Assembly (NCBI GenBank): GCA_016845065.1
Contig: JAERTG010000175.1
Location: forward strand, 1 to 64,000
DNA length: 64,000 bases
Direction: 5' to 3'
Source: Fidelibacterota bacterium
GTDB lineage: Bacteria; Fidelibacterota; UBA8477; JABMPR01
Part shown: in pieces, positions 1 to 9,044 of the stretch
Layout: each line of letters starts with the position of its first letter
Position numbering within the stretch: the stretch's first letter is position 1
Notes under the pieces: model-generated
The model's database searches: none
What the model saw: the letters and a program-made list of their open reading frames with translations, nothing else
Told to the model about the DNA's origin: nothing
Made by a program: the position numbers and the translations under genes

Positions 1-1980
1 AGTGACCCGATATTTGTGACAGCCTTGAATAGTTTGGATTACCAGCGAAGTGCCACTCGTTTCTACATCGGGGACATAGCAGGAGGCTTGGAGTGCCTGG
101 GTCACCATTCTTCTGCCATAGATCTACAGCGTCTCACTGGGAGTGAGTATGACAGGTTCACATATGTCAGGAGTAGTCTGGATAGGCTGGGTAGCGAATC
201 AAGTGCGCTTCTGGAGCAAATCGACGATGAGTGGACAAGGATGTCTAAAGGCTTCTCAAATGAATTCGTTTGGATTCCCCTGGTCGAGAAGACTCATGGC
301 ATTGGTGGTGAAGAATTACTTTCCGCGACGATCCAACCTTTAAGTATTGAGGTTGAGCATAGAAGAAATGACGCAGGCCAGGATCTGATCTTTTTCAATA
401 ATCATCCCATTGCAAATAGTGACTTGATTTATTACCAAGCTCTGGACGCTGTCACTGTTGCAAAACGACAGCTAAAGTCAAAGGGCAATCTAAAGTCTCA
501 GTATTTTAGAGTTATGTTTGGATTTCCATTAACCGATCACTTTTATACCGGTGAATCTTTCGGGCTGGGTATGAGTCTGGCTGTGCTAGCTCAAATGGAG
601 AAACTCACTATCCAGAGAGTGCAACACGCTCTTGCGAAACAGGCAGTGATTACAGGCGGGTTGGATGTAAATGGAACTGTCCGACCCATTGCAAACCAAA
701 GTCTACCTGCCAAAATTTTAGCATTCTATCATTCTCCATTCACAACCTTTGTGCATCCAGCGCTGAATGCTCCCGAGGCAGATAAGAGTTTTTCACAAAT
801 TGAAAAACACAGATTGTCCAGTGAACGAATTCCAGTTCAAACCATATCGGATGTAATCAAGAACAAGTCCGCAGTCATTCAGAAATCGATTTCTATCGGG
901 GAGTGGTCCAGGGCGCATATTCGTAAAAGTCACATACTACGTTACAGCTTTGCATTGATACTTTTATGCTTGATCGTATTTGCCGGATGGATTGCCAGTC
1001 AGGATGTGAACCCTGTCAGAATTGAGATGAAAGAGAATGTGATGCTGGCCTATAATGGTCATGACAATCTACTGTGGTCACGTGAAGTGATACCTGTTGA
1101 ATCCATGAAAGAACAGGAGTTCGAAGCAAGGAAAAAGATGGCCCGGCATTTAATTGCTGATCTTAACAATGATGGACAAAACGAAGTCGTGTATTCTGTG
1201 GCATCCATTTCAAAATTTCATGCGGGTTATCTTATATGTCTTGATACCCAGGGTGAGCTTTTGTGGAGTCTTGATCTTGGAGGAGGAGAAAGTTTTGGGG
1301 GGGCAGAATATGAGCGACCATTTGGCGTTAGTGAAATCCAGGTAGTTGATGAAGGGACAGCGACGCCCACAATTTTAACTTTGCTTAATCACCATCCCTG
1401 GTTTCCTGCTAAGATAGTACATATATCGTCAGCAGGAGAGGTATTTGGAGTATATCATCATGGTGGCTCTCTGTCTGACATAGATTTGCTCGACGTTTCC
1501 GGAGATGGGGTTAAGGATCTCGTATTTTGCGGCATCAATAATGAAAGTCGAGATGCAGTCCTAGGAGCGTTGGATTTGTCAAACATTTCGGGTCACAGCC
1601 CGCAAAAGGTTAATCATTATCGCCATTCTGATTCCCAGGAAGCTGCACATATTCTTTATTTAAGATTTCCTAAAGGGGATTGGCTCGATTTAAAGGAAAA
1701 GAGTCGTAATTTTGCCATTCGAGAATTGAGGATGGCGGGGGATAAAAATTTAATTGTAACGGTCTCAAATAAGCGAATGATGTACTACGCCTACTATCAA
1801 TTCGGACCACAAATGATCTATCAGAGTGCCAGCTTTGCTGACAATATGTTGGATAATTATCTCACCCTGCATGGTCGCAGTCTTTACAAAGACTATTCTA
1901 AGGAGTTCATCCGAAGTAAACTTGATTCTATCAAGTCGTGGAATGGGTCAGAGTGGATCAATTTCACTCCCTCCAATTAA
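1..1980 (+). CDS. Lon-like (S16) serine protease domain, one TM helix, then FG-GAP/VCBS-like domain; 5' partial
   Basis: The frame is open to the first base, so the protein is cut by the window edge; the listed GTG at 16 is not necessarily the start. Numbering from that GTG, a Lon-type proteolytic domain is seen at about 90-280. A Gly-Glu-Ser-Phe-Gly nucleophile motif (Ser181) is followed by the 'TGGLDVNGTVRPI' strand and a Lys in 'SLPAKIL' (Lys233), the Ser/Lys dyad layout of family S16. No AAA+ ATPase is visible in the part present. One hydrophobic helix (about 308-326) follows, then a region with Asp-rich calcium-loop signatures ('DLNNDGQNE', 'DVSGDGVKD') as in FG-GAP/VCBS propellers. A cytoplasmic protease joined through the membrane to an exterior propeller is the simplest topology. 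The family call is by motif; substrate unknown. Confidence 0.6.
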   Translation, partial: SDPIFVTALNSLDYQRSATRFYIGDIAGGLECLGHHSSAIDLQRLTGSEYDRFTYVRSSLDRLGSESSALLEQIDDEWTRMSKGFSNEFVWIPLVEKTHGIGGEELLSATIQPLSIEVEHRRNDAGQDLIFFNNHPIANSDLIYYQALDAVTVAKRQLKSKGNLKSQYFRVMFGFPLTDHFYTGESFGLGMSLAVLAQMEKLTIQRVQHALAKQAVITGGLDVNGTVRPIANQSLPAKILAFYHSPFTTFVHPALNAPEADKSFSQIEKHRLSSERIPVQTISDVIKNKSAVIQKSISIGEWSRAHIRKSHILRYSFALILLCLIVFAGWIASQDVNPVRIEMKENVMLAYNGHDNLLWSREVIPVESMKEQEFEARKKMARHLIADLNNDGQNEVVYSVASISKFHAGYLICLDTQGELLWSLDLGGGESFGGAEYERPFGVSEIQVVDEGTATPTILTLLNHHPWFPAKIVHISSAGEVFGVYHHGGSLSDIDLLDVSGDGVKDLVFCGINNESRDAVLGALDLSNISGHSPQKVNHYRHSDSQEAAHILYLRFPKGDWLDLKEKSRNFAIRELRMAGDKNLIVTVSNKRMMYYAYYQFGPQMIYQSASFADNMLDNYLTLHGRSLYKDYSKEFIRSKLDSIKSWNGSEWINFTPSN

Positions 1981-2240
1981 TATCCTGTAAACAAATGAGT
2001 TGAATAGTAGTCCTTTCTAGGTCAAAGGCACATCCTGACATCCCACTACTTAAATAACACTCGTTTTTTGAAACGATAGTGCGTGTTCATAGTAGCTAAG
2101 TAATGGAGGACGAGTAACCGAATATCCTTCCTGCGGCTAGGGCATAAGTCTGGGTGGAAGGTCAATATCCTTCAAGCCGTTTGGCGAGTTTATTTGTAGT
2201 GGTGTGGTGGGATGAACTATATCTAAAGGGAGTGTGGAAA

Positions 2241-5200
2241 ATGAAGACATTGTTTTTTTTATTGTTATGCTTGGTCAGCAGTATAAATCAGATATATGGA
2301 CAAGACCATACAATCACTAGACAGGGAAATGATGATGACAACCATTGGGGAGAGGTTCACTATATCTCACCTCAAGAGGATGGAACTCTACCCTCATTTC
2401 CTTCATTTGTGATCCTGGGGAATGATGATGAATGGGGAGATGGGCTGGATGCCAATGGAGGTGTTTACTACAATATTTCAGGTTTGCCAAGTGCTGATAT
2501 GGAGGATTATGATGACTTGGATTTAAAAATTCAATATCAGCTTACAGATCGGTTTCGTACTGGTGAGAGCGACAACCACTCAACTATTTCAATAACCTAT
2601 TACCATCCTGATGGCTCGTATGATTCACAAAGCTATACTGAGACTAGTGAACATTTGTTAAATACTCGTCATGTGTTATCTGAAAATTCTGGTAACTGGC
2701 TCCGATCTGGCGCAGGCGGTACAGGGAAGGTAGAAGTGGAGTTTAACAGTGCCGATGAAGTTGCTATTGATTGGATAAAAATTGAATATACTCTTAAACC
2801 AGAGCTGGAGCTCGTGTCAGAGACTGTGCCCTCAACGGTACCTGCATCTGGGGGAAACTATTCTGTCACCTTAAGGAACTCTGGTGGTGGGAACTTGAAT
2901 TGTTCATATGCAGGGGAGCCCAACTGGGTAGATATCTCCCCCTCATCAGCGAATTTATCTGAAAATGAAAGTCAAACCTTCACAATAGACATTGACCCGA
3001 ATAATTCAGAAAGTAGCCGCTCCGCCCAAATTACTTTTGACAATGGTAACCTGCAAAGTGATGCAGGCGATGTTATTATAACGTTTGGGCAATCAGGTGT
3101 ATCACCCCCTGATCTCCGCCTATCAAACTCATCTGTTCCATCATATATACCAAGATCGGGGGGCTCGTACACCGTCCGTGTGAATAATGATGGAGAGCAA
3201 ACCCTTTATTGGGATACACAAAATATTCCAGAGTGGGTGACCCTATCACCTGAGGGTGGGAATATTTCAGGGGATGGAGATCGAAACGTTTCCATAACTG
3301 TTGAGGAATATACAGATCCTACACCTGATCCTAGAACTGCTACCATTCGTTTCTACAATACACAGAACGCTTCTGATGATGCCGATCTCTTGATCCGGCA
3401 ATCTGCTCCTGATCTGCCGGATCTTGATATATCAGGTTTTGCTGCTAATTGGCAAGTTTCAGCAGAAGGTGAAACAGAAAATGGAGAGGTTGAAAATGAA
3501 GGTGATCTACCACTGGAGTGGCGATCAATTGTAAGTGACCCTGACTGGATAAGCGTTAGCCCATCGGGGACGAATACAACTGCTGGGAACGACGAAACCA
3601 CAGTGTACATTTCGATAGATCCGAATCCGGGGCCAGGTTCTAGAATCGGAACCGTTGAGTTTGAGAACGTTGCAAATCCAAATAATGATGAAACAATTAC
3701 GATCAATCAAGAAGCACCGACAGGTTGTTTAGTAGGTGTTATTGAAAGCCAATCGGGAAATCCTGTTCAAGGCGTTCGGGTCTATACTTTACCTGGGAAT
3801 AGTGAGGACATATCCGACTCTCAGGGTGAATTCGAGATATGTGGTTTAGAATATTCAACATATGATGTTCACTTTGAATTAGAAAATCATTCGTTTGACC
3901 CGAACCCTGAAGAAGATGTGACTGTTGATCAACCAACCGTCAATATCGGACAAATTATTGATATATCGGCATTTACTCTCAGCGGTTCAATAACGTATGA
4001 AACAGGTGAATGTCAATTAGCAGGTGTTGACCTATACAACACTGCGAATGGGGACGTGGATCTACATGTCGATTCTGAGGATGATGGGAATTGGAGCTAC
4101 TCTTTTGGATATGGAGAAGAGGTTGTTATCGAACCAAGGCATGAGGGCTTCGCTTTCGAACCAGAATCATTTCCTTTATCGGGAGTTCATACTATCATTG
4201 AGGATATTGACAATATTAATTTCGTATGTACAACGACTCATTTTCTGACCGTCAATGTTACTGGCGGATGCAATGAACCGATAGCTGGAGCTCAAGTCAC
4301 AGTTGAGAGTGGCAGCTGTTTCTCAGAGACATTCACAACGAATGAAGAAGGGAACATCCTTGAAACTCTCTCGCCGCTTAACTATAGCATTTCAGTGACC
4401 GATCCTCAAAACCCCACCTGGTTTCTAGGTGAAGTGCAGGAGGTCAATTTAGAGGAAAATTCAGTTTTAAATTTTAACCATACTACTCCCCTTCATGTAG
4501 AAATTCAAAATATAAGTGACTATGAATACTGTGAGGGAGAGTATTCAATGCACCGTGGAATTGAGAATCCGCTCAGTCTAATCGTTAAAAATGATGAGGG
4601 TTGTGTGATTGAGGATGCAACAATCATCGTGGAAGATCGCCTAGGGGATGTAACCAGTTTGGATACTTTGATACTTGAAGATGGTGTAGGGTATTATGTA
4701 GCTATTGGAGGGTTGCCGAATTTCGGAAATCCTCCAACTTATTCGAAATTACTCATTCTAAAAGTCGAGGGACAGGGATTAGGTATCGATGAGAATGAGA
4801 TCAGAGAATACTCCTTTGTTGTTACGGGGGCAGGCACTGCTGAGAATGAGTTTGTTACTGCGATCCCAAATATACCGATCCGCATTCTCCATGATCCGCC
4901 AGGTGATATGTCATCATCTTATTATGAAGAAACCTATTCATTCCAGCAGGGTGTCAATATGTCCGTTCTCTCTGAGTTAGGAACGGAAATCACATGGAAA
5001 GCCTCCTTAGGTTTTGGTCCATTTTTTAGTGCTGGCATGGAAGGTTCCGTCAATGCAAGCTGGACGACAAACGAGGAAGGAGGTTCCTATTTTGGCTATG
5101 AGTTTTCAGAGGGAGTATCAACATCTTCTCAGCAACAAAATCCAAATACAATCGGTCCCGGCTATGGCGATAGGTTCTTCGGACATGGATTAAATGTCTA

Positions 5201-6842
5201 CTATGCCATCGTACCATATTTAACAATTGAAGAATGCAATATTAATCTATCAGAAGAGATGATTTGGGGACCAAGTGATGTTGAGACTATGTATTTTTAC
5301 TCTGAGCAATATATCCGCGAAAGGATAATAGCACAGTGCGAGGATTTGGATGATCCAGAGTTAGATAGCCTCACCCTAAATAATGACTGCTATGAATTAT
5401 GGTCAGACATTCTTTCACTAAATGTTGGATCCGATAATTTGGTCACAGATGATGAGGAAAGTCGAGTTGAGTACCTCTATAACTTTAGTTTTAATGGCGA
5501 TGGAGCAAATTACAGTTATGAAGAAAGTGTGACTTCAGGAGCTACGGCTACCTATACCGTTCTGACTGAAGTTTCTGCTTCTGTAGCTGCAACCATGGGA
5601 TTTGAGGCTTTTGGGACGGGTGCTAGTGGGGGTGTTCTTGTTCGCACCAGCATCACACTTGGGACGGAAACATCCTCAGATGAGAGTTTCACTTCGACAA
5701 CGGGCTTCACTTTGAGCGATGACGACGTTTCTGATAATTTAAGTGTTGATGTATACAAGGATCTAGTTTTTGGAACACCTCTCACACTTTTGTCTGCTGG
5801 TCATACTAGTTGCCCATGGGAATGGTATTCAGAACCAACAATCCAATTTGCATTAAACGATGACGAAGAACCCATACGGAATGAAGTGAATTCCACAGAA
5901 GTAGTCCCCTTCATTCTTCCATTATGTAATACTGGTGATTATTCCGACGCAACTGATGAATTCATAATTTCGGCCCCCTTGGATTTGAATCCATCTCATG
6001 CAGAAGTGACAATACCTAATCCAAATGATATTGGAGTTCCAATTGGAACTTGTGAGAATATCCCGGTTGAAATCAGCTACGGTCCTAACACAATTGGTGA
6101 TTACTCAAGGGTTGGGATTGTTGCAAAATCCTCTTGTAGCGATGGTCAACAGGATACTTCGTGGGTGGAAATATATTGGGAATTTCTTGCTGAGGTCCCA
6201 GCATTCGCTGAACCATACCCTATCGCAGAGGGGGAATCAGTGGATTGGGCTGCTGTCGATAGTTTAGTCTTTTGGGCTAAGATTCCACTTAATTCAACAA
6301 CATCAAATTTGTACTTCAAACGTAGGCCTATAAACTTTGTCAATTTTACTAGTTTTGCTGGACCAATCACGGAGCCTGTGTATTCGGATGCAGAATGGGA
6401 ATACTTCAGGGCTTCGTGGGCTATTCCCAATGAAGATCAGGATTGGGAGTTCATCATTACTAATATGGCTGATGATGGTTCTTGGGCAAATTCTGAGCAT
6501 TACTCACCAGTCAATGTAGTGGACATTGATGGTGAGCCTTACGGGTCTATAGCACAAAAACCAAAAGAATCACGACTCTTTCCTGCATTTCCCAACCCAT
6601 TCAACCCTAGTACTACTATAAGGTATGGGTTACCCGAAGACTCAAATGTTTCATTAGTTATTTATGACCTACGCGGTAATGTTGTCCAAACACTTGAATC
6701 AGAACATCAATCAGCAGGCTGGTATGATGTGACCTGGAATGGTGAGAATGCCGATGGGCACACTATTTCCACTGGGATCTATTTTGCTAGACTTGTAGCT
6801 GGTGAGTATAGCAAGGTGATAAAGATGTTGTACCTGAAGTAG
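2241..6842 (+). CDS. Secreted 1533-aa protein: BACON/Ig-like repeats, carboxypeptidase-regulatory-like repeats, type IX-like sorting tail
   Basis: The ORF track begins at 2154, but the ATG at 2241 is preferred: it follows an AAGGGAG Shine-Dalgarno and begins a clean signal peptide (MKTLFFLLLCLVSS...YGQ). Three BACON/Ig-like repeats begin near residues 188, 289 and 390, each with a 'P..(V/I)P.SGG.Y.V...N.G...L' start and a W(V/I)..SP.. core. From about 494 come three carboxypeptidase-regulatory-like beta-sandwich repeats, then a long unrecognised region with an Asp/Glu-rich composition. Residues ~1446-1533 are the FlgD-like sorting domain (PNPFNPSTT ... STGIYFARL ... MLYLK). Expected to be exported and anchored or released by a type IX-like system. 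Probably an adhesin or structural surface protein; no catalytic motif seen. It sits directly before the att repeat and shares a 62-nt identical block with the gene at 19198. Confidence 0.75.
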   Translation: MKTLFFLLLCLVSSINQIYGQDHTITRQGNDDDNHWGEVHYISPQEDGTLPSFPSFVILGNDDEWGDGLDANGGVYYNISGLPSADMEDYDDLDLKIQYQLTDRFRTGESDNHSTISITYYHPDGSYDSQSYTETSEHLLNTRHVLSENSGNWLRSGAGGTGKVEVEFNSADEVAIDWIKIEYTLKPELELVSETVPSTVPASGGNYSVTLRNSGGGNLNCSYAGEPNWVDISPSSANLSENESQTFTIDIDPNNSESSRSAQITFDNGNLQSDAGDVIITFGQSGVSPPDLRLSNSSVPSYIPRSGGSYTVRVNNDGEQTLYWDTQNIPEWVTLSPEGGNISGDGDRNVSITVEEYTDPTPDPRTATIRFYNTQNASDDADLLIRQSAPDLPDLDISGFAANWQVSAEGETENGEVENEGDLPLEWRSIVSDPDWISVSPSGTNTTAGNDETTVYISIDPNPGPGSRIGTVEFENVANPNNDETITINQEAPTGCLVGVIESQSGNPVQGVRVYTLPGNSEDISDSQGEFEICGLEYSTYDVHFELENHSFDPNPEEDVTVDQPTVNIGQIIDISAFTLSGSITYETGECQLAGVDLYNTANGDVDLHVDSEDDGNWSYSFGYGEEVVIEPRHEGFAFEPESFPLSGVHTIIEDIDNINFVCTTTHFLTVNVTGGCNEPIAGAQVTVESGSCFSETFTTNEEGNILETLSPLNYSISVTDPQNPTWFLGEVQEVNLEENSVLNFNHTTPLHVEIQNISDYEYCEGEYSMHRGIENPLSLIVKNDEGCVIEDATIIVEDRLGDVTSLDTLILEDGVGYYVAIGGLPNFGNPPTYSKLLILKVEGQGLGIDENEIREYSFVVTGAGTAENEFVTAIPNIPIRILHDPPGDMSSSYYEETYSFQQGVNMSVLSELGTEITWKASLGFGPFFSAGMEGSVNASWTTNEEGGSYFGYEFSEGVSTSSQQQNPNTIGPGYGDRFFGHGLNVYYAIVPYLTIEECNINLSEEMIWGPSDVETMYFYSEQYIRERIIAQCEDLDDPELDSLTLNNDCYELWSDILSLNVGSDNLVTDDEESRVEYLYNFSFNGDGANYSYEESVTSGATATYTVLTEVSASVAATMGFEAFGTGASGGVLVRTSITLGTETSSDESFTSTTGFTLSDDDVSDNLSVDVYKDLVFGTPLTLLSAGHTSCPWEWYSEPTIQFALNDDEEPIRNEVNSTEVVPFILPLCNTGDYSDATDEFIISAPLDLNPSHAEVTIPNPNDIGVPIGTCENIPVEISYGPNTIGDYSRVGIVAKSSCSDGQQDTSWVEIYWEFLAEVPAFAEPYPIAEGESVDWAAVDSLVFWAKIPLNSTTSNLYFKRRPINFVNFTSFAGPITEPVYSDAEWEYFRASWAIPNEDQDWEFIITNMADDGSWANSEHYSPVNVVDIDGEPYGSIAQKPKESRLFPAFPNPFNPSTTIRYGLPEDSNVSLVIYDLRGNVVQTLESEHQSAGWYDVTWNGENADGHTISTGIYFARLVAGEYSKVIKMLYLK

Positions 6843-6866
6843 CTTCACCTCTAGCTCGAAAACAGA

Positions 6867-6896
6867 AGCCCCTGACTCAAATCAGGGGCTTTATTA
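6867..6896 (+). terminator. Intrinsic terminator after the 1533-aa secreted protein
   Basis: A perfect 9-bp stem (AGCCCCTGA / TCAGGGGCT) with a 6-nt loop and a short T-rich tail lies 25 nt past the stop codon. Nearly the same stem recurs at 24686 and 34744. Confidence 0.8.
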
Positions 6897-6900
6897 ATAT

Positions 6901-6917
6901 GGTGACATTTTGGTGAC
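6901..6917 (+). promoter_or_regulatory. Candidate integrase arm-type site, outer side of att copy A
   Basis: Two GGTGAC hexamers lie 11 bp apart (GGTGACATTTTGGTGAC). The same 17-nt pattern GGWGACWTTTTGGWGAC occurs on the other side of the att core at 7110-7126 and beside the second att copy at 20201. An 11-bp period flanking a recombination core fits arm-type integrase or accessory-factor binding. Function is inferred from position only. Confidence 0.4.
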
Positions 6918-6949
6918 CGACACCCTCTAAACCCTTATATAGCTTAAAA

Positions 6950-7003
6950 GGCAATGTATTTCTAATCCGTAGGTCACAGGTTCGAGCCCTGTCCGGAGTA
7001 CAA
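6950..7003 (+). repeat. att repeat copy A: tRNA 3'-part fragment (direct repeat with 20250-20303)
   Basis: This 54-bp segment matches 20250-20303 at 53 of 54 positions. It holds an anticodon-loop-like TTTCTAA, a perfect 5-bp T-arm (ACAGG TTCGAGC CCTGT) and an acceptor 3' strand CCGGAGT plus A. No matching acceptor 5' strand (ACTCCGG) or D-arm lies upstream, so it is not a functional tRNA but the 3' part left by site-specific integration. The loop suggests tRNA-Arg(UCU). A 24-bp identical block (6919-6942) also precedes it, as it does copy B. Confidence 0.8.
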
Positions 7004-7007
7004 AGAT

Positions 7008-7047
7008 AAACCCCATGTAATTCAAGTAGTTACGTGGGGTTTGTTTT
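7008..7047 (+). terminator. Hairpin with T-tract after tRNA fragment, copy A
   Basis: Long inverted repeat AAACCCCATGTAA / TTACGTGGGGTTT with one mismatch, followed by a T-rich run. A similar hairpin follows the second tRNA fragment at 20307. Its place just after the tRNA 3' end suggests it derives from the tRNA's own terminator. Confidence 0.65.
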
Positions 7048-7109
7048 TGGTGCACAGTCTATTCTTTTCTATCCAGTCCCGTTATTTGGGACATTTTGGG
7101 AAATGAAAT

Positions 7110-7126
7110 GGAGACTTTTTGGAGAC
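7110..7126 (+). promoter_or_regulatory. Candidate integrase arm-type site, inner side of att copy A
   Basis: GGAGACTTTTTGGAGAC repeats the GGWGAC pair with 11-bp spacing seen at 6901, on the integrase side of the core. A related GGGACATTTTGGGA lies at 7088-7101. Inferred role as integrase or excisionase binding sites. Confidence 0.35.
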
Positions 7127-7218
7127 CTAAAATGGGCTGATAGGATAGAAAACCTTAGCCAGTAAGGGTTGTACAAATTGTGGCCAGGTATGGGGCTGTG
7201 CGTTGGGGAATGGGGCAT

Positions 7219-7245
7219 AAAAAAAGGCCCAGCATGAACTGGGCC
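7219..7245 (-). terminator. Intrinsic terminator of the xis-int transcript, element A
   Basis: Read on the minus strand: a GGCCCAG / CTGGGCC stem with a 6-nt loop followed by seven T residues, 25 nt beyond the integrase stop codon. Confidence 0.85.
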
Positions 7246-7269
7246 TTCTCCTAATCTGGGGATTGGCTG

Positions 7270-8286
7270 TTACCAGACTCTATCTAGTACTGCAATACCA
7301 TCTTTAAGGTTTGAATCTAGCAGATGTATATACGCTTGCTCTGTGACCTTTACTGACGAATGTCCCAACAGCTTTGAAACTACATATATGTCAACTCCTG
7401 ATTGAACTAGCTTGCTTCCAAACGTCCTGCGAAGTCCATGAAGTGTACCGTCAGGAATTCCTGCATCGGTGATGTACTTCTTGATCTTCTTGTACATATA
7501 GTCATAATCGAAGTTGAAAGGATGTTCGAGCTTCTGGATGAATCTCCGCTTATGCAGAATATCAAATGCCTTTTTGTCCAGAGGTACAAGCCGTTCCTTA
7601 TCGAACTTTCCACGGAGACGAATCATTCTACCTTTAAAATCAACATTCTCCCAAGTGAAATTAGCTACTAACAGTTCAGCCCGTCTAGCACCTGTGTGTA
7701 AATACATCTCAATTAGATCCAGGTAATTTGGATCATCTACCTCTTTCAGTATGTTCTCAATTTCATCGTCAGTGAATATTTGAGGTTCAGTTTTCTCAAT
7801 CGGGAGCAACTTGACACTCATGATCGGATTGACTTGAACATAGTTATGAGCAATCAAAATATTGAAAAAGGATTTCAAAGTCCTAAGCTCAGCATTGACA
7901 GTAGAGGGACTGACTTTACATTCGTCAATCCGGTAGTGAACATACTGCTTGATGGTCGAGGCAGGTATATTTCTAATCTTCTTATTAGGCATAAACAGGC
8001 GTAAGGTTCTGAAAACTGTTTCTTCACGCTGAATCGTTTTTGGCTTTTTCTGCCCATCGATAAGAACCAGGTATACCTCCTTCATGTCATCAAATTTAAG
8101 ATTGGGCTCGAGTGATGCTTCCAGGCCGGCTCGAATACGCGACTTTTTGTGTTCAATAGAAAGTTTGAATTCCTTTGCGGACTTACTCTCCTTGAACGTT
8201 TTTTGGCGTCTTTTGCGGTTGAAATCGTAATAATCAACGACCCATCTAGCTCCGGAGCTAGTTTTGATCTTTGTAATTGAAGCCAT
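7270..8286 (-). CDS. int: Tyrosine recombinase / phage-type integrase (element A)
   Basis: A 338-aa site-specific recombinase that would cut and join DNA at the adjacent tRNA-derived att site. The N-terminal third is a basic arm-binding plus SAM-like core-binding region. The catalytic domain shows the family residues in order: Arg in 'HTGARRAELL', the HxxR box 'LHGLRRTF', the His in 'LLGHSSV' and the nucleophile Tyr in 'EQAYIHL'. The ATG at 8286 follows a good AAGGAG site. It lies 22 nt downstream of the excisionase-like gene and points toward att copy A, the usual arrangement for tRNA-targeting integrative elements. A diverged paralogue (20570-21535) sits in the same position beside att copy B. 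All catalytic residues are intact, so it may be active. Confidence 0.92.
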   Translation of the reverse strand: MASITKIKTSSGARWVVDYYDFNRKRRQKTFKESKSAKEFKLSIEHKKSRIRAGLEASLEPNLKFDDMKEVYLVLIDGQKKPKTIQREETVFRTLRLFMPNKKIRNIPASTIKQYVHYRIDECKVSPSTVNAELRTLKSFFNILIAHNYVQVNPIMSVKLLPIEKTEPQIFTDDEIENILKEVDDPNYLDLIEMYLHTGARRAELLVANFTWENVDFKGRMIRLRGKFDKERLVPLDKKAFDILHKRRFIQKLEHPFNFDYDYMYKKIKKYITDAGIPDGTLHGLRRTFGSKLVQSGVDIYVVSKLLGHSSVKVTEQAYIHLLDSNLKDGIAVLDRVW

Positions 8287-8308
8287 TTTCTAACTCCTTT
8301 CTGGTATT

Positions 8309-8665
8309 TCAATAGTCATCGAGCGTCAGTTGAGGCTCAACGAGTATTGAAAGATCTCTTTGTGTTATTCTTAGATTCTTTCCCACACGGTATGTTGGGA
8401 TGGATTTCTCTCGGATTAACTTCCGCAAGGTCTTACTGGAGATGTCCAGCATCTCCGCTGCAGTGTTCAGACTGAACATCTGCTCAACATGATGCTCTGA
8501 CCTGGTAGCGTAGTTGACAATTTTGCTTAGACCTGATTCACTAACTCGGGTGCTATCACCAACAACATAGAAACTGATGCCAGCCTTCCGACCAAGGGAG
8601 CGGACCTCTCCCGTGGACAGGTCCAGCAGTTGTGCTGCTGTTTTTAGGCTGTACATCTGTTCCAT
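8309..8665 (-). CDS. Tandem-HTH excisionase-like DNA-binding protein
   Basis: The 118-aa product contains two copies of a short MerR/excisionase-type winged helix (HTH_17 style). One begins 'MYSLKTAAQLLDLS' and the second, near residue 63, 'MFSLNTAAEMLDIS'. The second continues into a typical 'TLRKLIREKSIPTYRVGKNLRI' recognition and wing region, while the first is more degenerate ('EVRSLGRKAGISFYVVGD'). Start ATG at 8665 follows AAAGGA. It is cotranscribed with the integrase 22 nt downstream. Known excisionases (Xis) bend att DNA to favour excision, and a neighbouring integrase supports that role; a transcriptional regulator of the element is the alternative. The doubled domain is unusual for Xis, which is normally a single copy. 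Confidence 0.7.
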   Translation of the reverse strand: MEQMYSLKTAAQLLDLSTGEVRSLGRKAGISFYVVGDSTRVSESGLSKIVNYATRSEHHVEQMFSLNTAAEMLDISSKTLRKLIREKSIPTYRVGKNLRITQRDLSILVEPQLTLDDY

Positions 8666-8690
8666 GATTAAAATCCTTTAGTTTGTTTTG

Positions 8691-8963
8691 TTAACTGAAT
8701 GCTGCTTGGTTGGATATTTCCAATAGCGATAGCAGAAACTGTCTAGCATCGTTGCTGATAAAAATGTGTGTGTGTGGAGTTTGAGATGTGCCGTTGATGG
8801 CTTGAGCGATTCTGCAATCGTTCATTTCGTTGAACTTGATATCAATTTTGTTTAGGTTTGTATCAACCTGAATGGACTGAAAACTGTCTACACCGATATC
8901 ATTCAACCTAGAAGCTGCGAAGCTTATGAGATCGACGCTTACATACTTTTCACCACCTTGTTT
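8691..8963 (-). pseudogene. Small element gene, 5' end removed by the IS3 insertion
   Basis: The reading frame continues upstream of the track's TTG start (8906) through 'GGEKYVSVDLISFAASRLNDIG...' without an ATG until it enters the IS left end, where it meets a stop. The visible part is about 90 aa, with no recognised motif ('DARQFLLSLLEIS' near the C terminus). It lies 25 nt upstream of the excisionase-like gene on the same strand and so probably headed the xis-int operon before the IS landed. Function unknown. Confidence 0.45.
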
Positions 8964-9044
8964 AGCCGTTTAGCATTATGGACATGAAAGTCTAATTTAT
9001 TAAGAAAGACTTTGGCTAGTTTGAAAGCTTGAAAGGAGTATCAA

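Noticed and set aside
1981-2240. c-di-GMP or other riboswitch upstream of the 1533-aa protein
   Set aside because: The 260-bp leader has small hairpins but none of the conserved riboswitch core sequences I could compare it with.
6919-7003. A complete tRNA gene at each tRNA-like repeat
   Set aside because: The T-arm and acceptor 3' strand are good, but no ACTCCGG-like 5' acceptor strand, D-arm or well-paired anticodon stem precedes them; only the 3' part is present.
6950-7003. tmRNA (ssrA) 3' end as the integration target
   Set aside because: The anticodon-loop-like TTTCTAA and 5-bp stem remnant before the T-arm fit a tRNA better, and no tag-coding or pseudoknot sequence is seen.
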